Origin: Trichopria drosophilae
Taxonomy: Eukaryota; Arthropoda; Insecta; Hymenoptera; Diapriidae
DNA: 64,000 nucleotides
Assembly (NCBI GenBank): GCA_030407085.1
Contig: JAQOWT010000013.1
Coordinates: 1-64,000 of the forward strand
Reading direction: 5' to 3'
The translations under genes were made by a program, and so were the position numbers. A model generated the notes under the pieces. The model did not search any database, was not told the origin of the DNA, and saw only the letters and a list, made by a program, of their open reading frames with translations. Each line of letters opens with the position of its first letter. The first letter of the stretch is position 1. This document shows, one piece after another, positions 25,601-36,400 of the stretch.

Positions 25601-27194
25601 GGAATAGAGTGGTGATGGAGTGAGGGGGATGTATTAGTATTGTTGGTTGGTTAGTGGATGGGTATGGGTTTGGGTATTTGGGGGGTTATTGTGGTGGGGG
25701 ATTGTTGGGGTGGGTGGGGGGGGTTGGGTGGATGGTGGTTATGATGAGTAAGGGAGTATTTTTAGGTTTTTGGGGGGTTAGGTTGGGTGTTGTAGGGGAG
25801 GGGGAAGGGGGAGGGGTTGTGGGTGGGTTAGGGAGTAGGTAATGTAGTAGTTTGGTTGGTGTATAGGGGTGGGTGTGTTGAGGGGGGGATGGGTGGGGAT
25901 TATAGGAGGAGGGAGGGGATTGTAGAGGGGGTGGTTTGTGAGAGGAATGTGGGGGTGTGGTTGTGGTGGGAGAGATATGGAGGTTGTTTGTGAGGAAAGG
26001 TGGTATGTGATTTGGGTTGGGAGTGTGGGTTTTGGGTGTGGAGGGAGGGGATGGGTGGTTTGTGGGGAGTGGGGTTTGATGATTGGGTTTTTGATGTGTA
26101 GGAGGAGGGTTGTTTAGATGTGATAAGGTGGTGATGATAAGGGATGTGATTAGTATTTGGTTGGTTGGTTATTGGGATGGTATGGGTGTTTGGGGTTATT
26201 TGGGGGTGAGTGTTGTGGGATTGTTTTGGTGGGGTGGAGTGGGGTGGGGTGGATGGTGGGGTTTGGAGGATAAGGAAAGTTAGGTTATAGGTTTTTGGTG
26301 GTTAGGTTGGGTGATTGGTAAGGGGGGGAGAGGGGAGGGGTTTGTTGGTGTGGTAGGGAGTAGTAATGAAGTAGTTTTGGTTTGGTGGTTATATTTTTTA
26401 TAGGGTGGGGTTGTGTGAGGGGGGGATGTGGGGATTATTGGGTGGAGTGAGGGATGTTGTAGAGGGTGGGTTGTGAGAGGAATGTGGGGGTGAGTTGTTG
26501 GGAAAGGGAATATGGAGTTGTTTGTGATGAATGTGGTATGTGATTTTTTGGGTTGTAGTGTGGTTTTTGGGTAGTGGTGGAGATGGGGTGTGGTGGGATT
26601 TGATGAGGTTTTTTGATGTTAGGGAGTGGGTTGTTTAGATGGGATAGAGTGTGATGAAGTAGGGATGTATTTATTAGTTTGTTTGGTTAGTGATGGTTTG
26701 GTTGGGGGTATTTGGTGGTGAGGGGTGTTGTGGGATTTTGGGGGGTGGGTGGGGGGAGGGGGTGGAGGGTGGGTATGAGAGGGTAAGGGAGTAGTTTAGG
26801 TTTTGGGGGGTTAGGGTTGGTTGTTGGTAGGGGGGAGAGGGGGAGGGGTTGTGGTGTGTTGGAAGTAGGGGTAAGGAAGGTTTTTGGGTTGTGGTGGTAT
26901 ATTGGGGTTGTGTTAGGGGGGATGGTGGGGTTATTTGTGGTGGGATTTGGGTGTGGGGGTTTGGGAGTGGATGTGGGGGTGGAGGGTTTGGGTGGGGATG
27001 AGGTAGATGAGGGGGTTGGTTGTGGATGCTTGGGGGTAGGATTTGGGGGGAGGGTGGGTTTTGGTTGTGGGGGGTGGAGGGGGTGTGGGGAGTGGTTTTG
27101 ATGTTGGGGTTTTTGTGTGGAGGGAAGTGGGGTTGTGGTGTTGGGGATAGAGGTGGTGGAGTGTGGTGATTGTGGATTAGGTGGGTGGTTGGTT

Positions 27195-27406
27195 TGTGGA
27201 TGGGTATGGTGGGTATTTGGGGGGTTATTGTGGTGGATTGTTGGGGGTGGGTGGGGGGGGTGGGTGGATGGTGGGGTATGGAGGAGTTAGGGGAGTAGGT
27301 TTTAGGGGGTGTGGGGGGGTTAGGTGGGGGGTGTGGTATATGTGGGTGAGAGAGGATTGTATTATTAGGGGTGTGGTGGGGTTTTTTGTTAGAGTGGGGT
27401 GTGGTG
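27195..27406 (+). repeat. Truncated unit at the form A to form B switch
   Basis: The last form-A segment (GTGGATGGGTATGG, GGGTATTTGGGG, GAGTTAGGGGAGTAGGTTTTAGG) is followed, only about 200 bp after its own start, by the corresponding segment of form B (GTGAAATGGTAAGGGGG). About 300 bp of a normal unit is missing. The final 70 bp (27337-27406) is a sequence not found in ordinary A or B units. It includes GAGAGAGGATTGTATTATTA and GTGGTGGGGTTTTTTG, and it reappears at the other switch (53999-54065). Confidence 0.7.
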
Positions 27407-30400
27407 AAATGGTAAGGGGGAAGGGGGGGTTGGGGGAAGTGTATGGAAGATGTAGGGTTATGTTGGTAGTTATGTTTTTTTAGTTTGTATTAGGAGGGGT
27501 TAGTTGGGTGGGGATTTTGGTGAATTGAAATGGGTTAAGGGGGTAGTGGGTTGGTTGGATGGGTGGGAAGGTGTTTAAGTTGGTGTAGTAGTGGGATTGT
27601 GTGTTTGATTGTTAGTGTGAGGGGGGGATGGGGTGGGGGATGAGTTTGTGGAGTTTAGGGGGTAGGGTTATTTTTGTTTGGGATGTGAGAGGTTTGGGAG
27701 TGGTTTGTAGGTGATGTGGGTGGTAGGTTGGGGTAGAGTTTATGAGAGTTTGTGTTTTTTGTGGGTTTATGTGGGTTTGGTTATATGGTAGGAGGGATAT
27801 AATGTTGTAGGGTTTTTGAGATTTAGTGAGGTGTGTGGATTTGGGGATAGGGAAGTATTAGATGGAGATTATGAGGGGGTGTAAGGTTGTGTTTGTGTTA
27901 ATTGTTTGTTTTTTTAGGGGGTTTTTTTTTTTGTTTTTTTTTATTAGGATGGTGAATGGTAGGGAGTTTTTGGGGAATGGGGGGGGAGTTATGGAAGATG
28001 TAGGGTTATGTTTGTAGTTATTTTTTTTTAGTTTGTATTTAGGAGGGGTAAGTGTGAGGGAGATGTTGGGGATTGGAAAGGGTTAGGTAAGTGGGTTGGT
28101 TGGAGGGGTTGGAGTGGTTTAAGTGTGGTGTTTAGTGGGATTGGTGGTTTGGGATAGTTGTAATTGGTGGGTGGATGGGTGTGGGGATAGGGGTTTGTGA
28201 GTTAGTTTATTTTTGTGTATTGGGGATGTGAGTAGGTTTGGGGTGTGGGTTGTAGTGGGATGTTGTGGATAGTGGTTAGAGTTTATGAGAGGTTTGTTTT
28301 TGTGGTTGTAGTGTGGGTTTGATTATTGAGGAGGGATAGAATGTTGAAGGGGTTTTTGAAGGGATTTATTAGGTGTGGATTTGTTAATTGAAGTGGGATG
28401 GGGGAGATTAGGAAGGTTAAGTGTTTTGTGGTTATGTTTTTGTTATTTTATAGGAAGGATTGAAATGGGTAAGGGGGATTGGGGATTGGGGGAGGGGGTT
28501 ATAAGGATTAGGGTTTATGTTGTAGTTATGTTTTTTGAGGTTTTGTTGTTTGTGGGTAAGTTGTTAGGAATTGTTGGGGGGATGTAAATGGGTTTGGGTT
28601 GGTTGGTGAGGGTGGGTAGTGTTAGTGGGAGTAGTGGGAGTGTGTGTGTGATTTTTAGTTGTGGGGGAGGGTGTGGGTGAGGGTGGGGTAGTAGTATTGG
28701 GGTGTTTTGGGGAGTGTGGAGGGGGTAGGTGGGGGTGTGGTTGTAGGGTTGGGGGTGGTTTTGGTTTTTTTTTAGGAGTGGTTGTTTGTGTGGGTATGTT
28801 GTGGGTTTGTTTTGGTTAGTTGTATGTTGAAGGGGGTTGGGTTGTTTAGGGTGGTGTGTGGGGGTATTGGGTTGGGGGGTTGGGTGTGGGGGGTGGGTAT
28901 AGGGGTGTTGGGGGGGTGGGGGTGTGGGTGTGAGGTTAATTTGGTTGGTGGAAATTATGGATTTGGGGATTGGGGGTGGGTTAAGTGGTTGGGGTTTGGG
29001 TGGGGAGGGTGGGTTTTTAGGTGGGTTTGGTGGGTTAGAGGGTTGGATGTATTGGGGGGATGGGATATGGGTTATTTAAGTGGTTGGTTGATGGGGGTGG
29101 GAGGTGGTTAGAAGTGTGGTGTAGTTTGGGATTGGGGTGGTGTGGATGGTTGTTAGTATTGGGGGGAGAGGTGGGGTGGAGGGGGGTTGGGGATAGTTTA
29201 GTTGTTTTGTGGGTTGGGGATGATGGGGTTGGGGGGGGAGTGGGTGTGTAGGTGATGTGGGTGGTTGGTTGGTTATTATGAGTGTTTGGGTGTTTTTGTG
29301 GGGTAGTGTGGGTTTGTATTTGTGGAGATAATTTTGATGGGGTTTTGTTGGATTTAATTAGGGTGTGATGTTAAGGGAAGTTGGTGGGGTGTGTTAGGGG
29401 GAAGTGTTAGGTTGTGTTGTGGTGATTTTTTTAGGTTTTATAGAAATGGTGGAATTGGTTAGGGTAGGTTGGGGGGGATGGGTAGTTTTAAGGGATTAGG
29501 TTATGGTTGTTGTAGTTGTGATTGTGTTAGGGGATAGATTGGGGGGGATTGGATATGGGTGTAGTGGGGGTTGGTGGGTGGGTGGAGGGGGTTTAGTGTG
29601 TGTAGTTAATGATTGGTGTGTGGATTTTGTAGAGTGTGGGGGATTGGTGTGGGTTGATGGGGTTGGTGAGTATTAGGTTGGTTTTGGTGGTAGTGGGGAT
29701 GGGAGGGGTAGGTGGGGGAGTGGTGTAGTGTTGTGGGTGTATTGGGTAAGTATGAGAGTTTTGTTGTTTTTGTGGGGTTGTTATGTTGGGTGGGTTTTTG
29801 GTGTGATATTATTTGTAGGGGGTTTGATAGGATTTATAGGTGGGATTTGGGGGGGGGGGATAGGGGAAGTTGATTGGGTATGAGTTATGAATGAAGGGTT
29901 GTGTTTGTGGTAATGTTTTGGTATTTTATGGAAAGGTGAAATTGTAAGAGATTTTGGGGATGGGAGGTGTGTAAATGTTAGGGGTTATGTTTTATTTTTT
30001 TTTTTTAGTTTGTATTAGGAGGGGGTATAGTGGTAGAGATTTTGGGGGGATTGGAAATGGTTTGGGGGGTAGTGGTTTGGTTGGAGGGGTGGGAGTGGGT
30101 TTAAGTGTGGTGTAGTATGGATTGGGTGGGTGTGGAAGTTTTTAAGTGATGGGGGGATGGGTGGTGGGATGAGGGTTTGTGATTTAGGTATTTTTGTTTA
30201 TTGGGGGGTATGTGAGGGTAGGGTTGGGGAGTGGTGTAGGTGATGTGGGTGGTAGTTGGTTAGGTATTGAGAGTTTGTTGGGTGGGTTGATGGGGTTTGT
30301 TATTGAGGAGATATAATTTTAGGGGTTTTAAGGGATTAATTAGGTGTGGATTTTTGGATAGGGAAGTTGAATGGGAGAGGTGGGGTGGAGTGTAAGGGTT

Positions 30401-33400
30401 GTGTTTGTGGTAATTTTTTGGTATTTTATAGATGGTGAATTGGTGTAGAGGGTGTGGGGGATGGGGGAGGGGGGGTTATGGGAAGATGTAGGGGGTTATG
30501 GTTGTATTTATGTATTTTTAGTTTGTATTTAGGAAGGGTAATGTGTGAAGATTTTGGGGGAGTGGAAATGGTTATAGTGGTTGGTTGGAGGGTGGAGTTT
30601 TAAGTGGTGTAGTAGTGGGATTGGGGGGTGGATTTTTAGATGTGTGGGGTAGGGTGTGGGATGAGGGTTTGGGGAGTTTTGGAGTTTTGGTGGGTATTGG
30701 GTTGGGATAGGTGTGGGGTGTGGTAGGTGGAGGTGGGTGGTTGTTGGGTAGAGGTATGAGTGGTTTGTTTTTGTGGGGTTTAGTGTTTGGGTTTGTTATT
30801 GTGAAGGAGATGTAGAATTTGAAGGGGGGTTTGAAGATGTATTGAGGTTTGGGATTTTTAAGGGGAAGTTGGGGAATGGGAGAGGGTTGTAGGAAGTGTA
30901 AGGTTGTTTTTGTGTTATTTTTTGATTTTAATAGATGGTGTTTGTGAAATGGTAAGGGGATTTTGGGGGATGGGGAGTGTATGGGAAGGATTAGGTTATG
31001 TTGTAGTTATGTTTTTTTAGTTTTTGTATATGGAGGGGTAAGTGGTAGAGATTTTGGGGGGATTGGATATTGGTTAGGGAAGTGGTTGTTGGAGGGGTGG
31101 GTGTGTTTAGGTGTGGGTGATTTTGGGGGATTGGTGTGTGGATTTTGTAAGTGTGGTGGGGGAGGGGGTGGGGTGGGATGAGGGTTTTGGGGAGTTGAGG
31201 TATTTTGTGGTGTATTGGGTATGTAGTAGGTTTGGGTTGGTTGTAGGGTGATTTGGGGTGGAGTTGGGGTAGAGAAGAGATGTTGTGATTTTTTGTTTAG
31301 TGTGTGTTTGTTATTGTGTAATATGAAAAATGTTTAAGTGGTGTAATTTTTAAGAGAAATTTATTGAGTTTTTTATTTGTTAATGGAAGATGGGGATGGA
31401 GAGTTAGGGGGGGGAAGGTTAAGTTTGTTTTGTTTTTATGTGATTTTGGTAGTTTTATAGTAAAAGGATGAAATGTAAGGGTGATTTTGGGGATGGGGAG
31501 GGTTATGGGAAGATTAGGGTTATGTTGTAGTTATGTTTTTTAGTTTGTATTAGGAGGTTAGTAGTGTGGGATTTTGGGGTATGGAAATGTTAGGTTATTG
31601 GGTTGTTTGGAGGGTGGGGAGTGTTTAAGTTTTGGTGTAGTAGTGGATTTGTGTGGATTTTGTAAGTGATGGGGTGGATGGGTGTGGATGAGGTTTTTGA
31701 GTTTAGGGGGTATTTTGTGTATTTGGTAATGTGAGTCGTTTTGGGATTTGGTTGTTTATGGTTGATTATTTGTTTTGAAGTTGGTGGAGAGAAATAGAGT
31801 TGTTTTTTTTTGGATTAGTTTAGTGTTTGTTATTGTGATTATGATTATAATGGTGAAGGGGGATTATAAGGATTTATTGAGGTGTTGATTTGGGGGATAG
31901 TAAAGTGAGATTGATAGGTTTATGGGAAGGTGGTAAGGTTTTTGTTTGTTTTACTTTTTTTTTATTTTATAAAAGTAAAAGGTTAATTGGTACGGGTATT
32001 TTGGTGTGATGGGGAGTTATGTAAGATGTAGGTTAGTTGTTATTTATTTTTTTATTTTGTAATAGATGGAAGTTGTAGAATTTTGGGGAATTGGAAATTG
32101 GTAGTATTGGTTGGTTGGAGGGGGGGGTGGGGAGTGGTTAAGAGTGGTTGGTAAGTAGTTGGGATTGGTGTGTGTATTGTTTAGAGTTGGGGGGGATGGG
32201 GTGGTGGGATGAGTTTTGGAGTTTAGTATTTTGATTATTGGTTATGTGAGTATTTTTGGGTGTTGGTTTGTAGGTGATTGGTTATTGGTAGTGGTAGATA
32301 TGAGAGGTTTGTTTTTGTGGGTTTAGGTTGTGGTTTGTTATTGTGAGGAGTGGATAGAATGTTGAAGGGGGGTTTTTGAAGGATTTATTGAGGTGTGGAT
32401 TTGTTAAGGGTAAGTTGGGATGGGATAGTTTTTAGGGGGAAGGTTAAGGGTTGTTGTTTTTGGTTATGTTTTTGGTAGTTTTATAGGAAGGTGAAATGGT
32501 AAGGGGGGGGGATTTTGGGGATGGGGGGAGGGTGTATTGTAGATTAGGGGGGTTATGTTGGTAGTTATGTTTTTTTAGTTTGTATTTGGAGGGTTATAGT
32601 TGTGTGTTATTGGGGATTGGAAATGGTTTGGTATTTGGTTGGTGGATGGGGTGGAGTTGTTTAAGAGTGTAGTTAGGTGGGATTTGTGTGTATTGTTGTA
32701 GAGTGATGGGGGAATGTTGTGGATGAGTTTGTGGATTTAGTATTTTTGTGGATTGGGGGATGTGAGGGGGTAGGTTTGGGAGTGGGTGTATGTGGAATTT
32801 GGTTGGTAGTGGGTTAGAGTATAGAGTTTGTTTTTGTGTTTTAGTGTGGGTTTGTTATTGTGGGAGGAAGGAATTTATATTTGTAGGGGGTTTGGAAAGG
32901 ATTTATGAGTTTGTATATGGGATAGGAAGTTGAGATGGAAAGGTGTATGGTAAGTGTTAAGTTTGTGTTTGTTGGATTTTTTGTAGTTTTATAGAAGGTG
33001 AAATGGTAAGGGATTTTTGGGGGATGGGGGAGGTTATGAAGGGATTAGGGGTTATGTTTTAGTTATTTTTTTTTGTTTGTATTAGGTGGGGTAAGTTGTG
33101 AGAGATTTTGGGGGGATGGTAATGGTGAGGGTATGGGTTGGGGGAGGTGGAGTGTTTAGGTGTGGGTGTATAGGTGGATTGGGTGTGTGGATTTTGTAAG
33201 TTGTTGGGGGGGATGGTGTGGGATGAGATTGTGGAGTTTAGGTATTTTTTGTGGTATTGGGGATGTGAGTAGGTTGGGGGGGTGTGGTTGTATGGATGTT
33301 GGTGGTATTGGGGGAGAGTAAGAGAGTTGGTGTTTTTGTGGTTGTATGTGGTTGTGATTTGGAGAGGGATATAATTTGAAGGGTTTTGAAGGAGTTATTA

Positions 33401-36400
33401 GTGTTGATTTGTTAGGGGGGAAGTTGGGTTGGGAGAGTGTAGGGAAGTTAAGTTGTGTTGTGTTATGTTTTTGTATTTATAAGGATAGAGTGAAATGGTA
33501 AGGGATTTTGGGTTATGGGAGTTTATGGGATGTGGAGGGTTATTTTTGTTAGTTTGTATTTAGGTAGGGGTAAGTGGTAAATGTTGGGGATTGGAAATGG
33601 GGTGTAGAGTGGGGGTTGGTTGGAGGGGGGGGGAAGTGGGTTAGTTTGGTGTAGAGTGGGATTTGGTTGAGTGTGTAAGTGGTGGGGATGGTGGGTGTGG
33701 AGGTGGATTGTGGAGTTAGGTTAGTTTTTGTGGTATTGGGGAGTGAGGGTAGGTTTGTTGTGTTGTAGGTGATGTTGGTGGTAGTTGGGGGTAGAGTATG
33801 AGAGTTTTTTTTTTGGGTTTATGTGGGTTTGTTATTAGGAGGATAGAATGTTGAAAAGGGGGGGTTTTGAAAGGATTTATTAGGTGTTGATTTGTTAAGG
33901 GGAAGTTGAGATGGGAGAGTTAGGAAGTTAAGTGTGTTTGTGGTTAATTTTTTGTATTTATAGAAGGTGAAAATGGTAAGGGATTTTTGGGGGATGGAGG
34001 GGTTGTTATGGAAGATTTGGTAGGTAGTATGTTTTGTTTTTTTAGTTTGTATTAGGTGTTAGTAGTGTTGGATGTTGGGGGATGGAAAGGGTAGAGTGGT
34101 GGGTAGGAGGGGGTGGGAGTGTGTAATGTGGGTGTAGTAGGATTGGTGTTGATATTTTGGTAAGTGATGGGGGATGGGGGGGTTGGTTGATGAGTTGTGG
34201 AGTTTAGTAGTTTTTGTGTATTGGGGAGGTGATAGGTTTGGAGTGGAAGTAGGGTGATTTGGGGGGTTAGTTTGGTAGATATGAGTAGTTTGTGTTTTTG
34301 TGGGTTTTATGGTGGTTTGTTATTTGGAATGAGGAATATAATGTTGTAGGGGGGTTTTGAAGGATTTATTGAGGTGTGGATTTGGATAGGAAAGTTGAGA
34401 TGGGGAGAGGTGTATGGAAGTGTTAAGGTGGGTTGTGTAATTTTTGGTATTTTTATAGATGGTGAAATGGTTAAGGAGTTTGGGGGATGGGGAGGTTTTG
34501 AAGATTAGGGTTTAGGTTTAGTTAGTTTTTTTAGTTGTATTAGGAGGGGTTAAGTGGTGAGAATTTGGGGGATTGGAAATGGTTAGGTAGTGGGTTGGTT
34601 GGAAGGGGGTGGTAGTTTAAGAGTTTTTAGTAGTGGGATTGGTGTGTGAATTTTTAGAGTGGTGGGGGATGGGTGGTGGAGGATTTGGAGTTTCTAGTAT
34701 TTTTGTGTATTGGGAATGGGAGTAGGTTTGGGGGTGTGGTGGTAGGGATTGGGGGTAGGTTGGTTAATATGAGAGGTTTGTGTTTGTGTTTAGTGTGGGT
34801 TTGTTATTTTGAGAGATAGTAATTGTTAAAAGGTTTTGAAGATTTATTTTGTGTGGATTTGTTAAGGGGGAAGTTTGGAGATGGGATAGGTTAGGGTAAG
34901 TGTAAGGGTTGTGTTTGTGGTTATGTTTTTGTAGTTTTAATAGAAGGTGAAATGGTAAGGGATTTTGGGGGAGGGGGAGGGGGTTATGAAGATTAGGTTA
35001 TTTGTAGTTATGTTTTTTTAGTTTGTATTAGGTGGGTAAGTGGTGAGGAGGATTTTGGGGGATTGTGAAATGGATAGGGTAGTGGTTGGTTGGATGGTGG
35101 GGAGTTGTTTAAGTTGGAGTAGTATGTGATTGTGTTTGGATTGTGGTAAGTGGTGGGGGATGGGGTGGGTGGGATGAGTTTGTGGAGTTTAGTAGTTTTT
35201 TTGTATTGGGATGTTAGTAGGTTTGGGGTGTGGTTGTAGGGGTGAATGTGGTGGTAGTTGGGTAAGGGGGTATGAGAGGTTGTTTTTGTTGTTTATGTGG
35301 GTGTGTTTTATTTTAATTGAGGCTGATAAAATTTGAGGGGGTTTTGATAGGATTTATTTTGTGTATTTGTTAAGTGAAGTTGGGATGGAGAGTGTAGGAA
35401 GTTAAGGTTGTGTTTGTGTTTATTTTTTTTAGTTTTATAGAAGGTGAAATGGGTAGGTATTTTGGGGATGGGGAGTTATGAAGATGTAGGTTATGTTTGT
35501 ATTATGTTTTTTTAGTTTGTATTTGGAAGGGGTTAGTAGTTTGATTTGGGGGGATTGGAAATGTGTTAGTTAGTGGTTGTTTGGAGGGTGGGGCGTGTTT
35601 AAGAGTGTGTAGTAGTTGGGATTGGTGGTGTGGATTTTTAGAGTGATGGGGGGATGGTGTGATGAGTTTGTGGAGTTTAGGGGTATTTTTGTGTATTGGG
35701 AATGTGATAGGTTGGGGAGGGTTGTAGGTGATTGGGTAGTGTGTATTGGTAGAGGTATGAGTGTTTTTATTTTGTGGTTGGTAGTTTGGGTTTGTTATTT
35801 GAGGAGATATAAATTGAAGGTTGTTTTGAAGATTTATTGATTTTTGTATTTTATAGGGAATTTTGTGATGGGATAGGTGTAGGGACGGTGTAAGGTTTGT
35901 TTTTGGTTATGTTTTGTTATTTTATTACTAAGGTTGAATTGTAAGGTATTTGTGTTATGGTGTAGTTGTAAGGACAGAGTGTATGTTAGTTTTTTATATT
36001 TTATATAGGAGGGGTAAGTTGTGAGATATATTTGGGTATTGGAAAAGGGTTCTGTATTGTTTTGGATTGATTTTTGAGGGGGGTTTAGGGTGTGTTTAGT
36101 ATGGATTTGGTGTTAGATTGTTAAGAGTTTGGTGATTTGGTGGAGGTGGATTAGATTGTTGATTATAGTAGGTTTTTGTGTATTGGGATGTGGAGTAGTT
36201 TTGTGGAGTGGGTTGTTAGTGATGTGGGTGGTATTGGGTTAGAGTATTAGGATTTTGTGTTTTTTGGATGTAGTTTTTGTTTGGTTATTGTGATTATGAT
36301 ATAATTTTTTAGGTTGTTTTGAATGATTTATGAGTTTTGGATTTGGGGGGATAGGGAATTTTAGATTGTAGAGTTGTTATGTAAGTTTAAGGTTGTTTTT

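Larger units (their letters stand above)
14117..27336 (+). repeat. Form A: C-free G/T-rich tandem array, mean period about 522 bp
   Basis: About 25 tandem units have a shared consensus but noisy copies. The anchor GATGAGTAGGGGATG recurs near 14117, 14640, 15152, 15667, 16169, 16674, 17199, 17729, 18250, 18768, 19283, 19834, 20377, 20900, 21412, 21934, 22486, 23029, 23552, 24066, 24588, 25099, 25613, 26129, 26653 and 27160. That is 25 intervals averaging about 522 bp. The + strand is mostly G and T with some A; C is so rare that most 60-base lines have none. Landmarks align to the clean monomer in order: GAGTAAGG..GTTTTAGGTTTTTGG to ATAAGGACGTGTTTTCGTCTTTTTCTGG; TTTAGAGGGGG..TTTGTGAG to TTTAGAGATGTCGCG..TTCGTAA; GATATGGAGGTTGT to GATATGAAAATTGT. 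Differences between copies are mostly one-base G or T indels. Open frames of 60-100 codons here are chance, because the strand cannot form the C-containing codons. Confidence 0.85.

Noticed and set aside
14281..27336. Interstitial telomere repeat, from scattered GGGTTAGGG-like strings
   Set aside because: The strings occur about once per 522-bp unit at the site matching TCTGGTAATATTT of the monomer. They are never in tandem hexamers.
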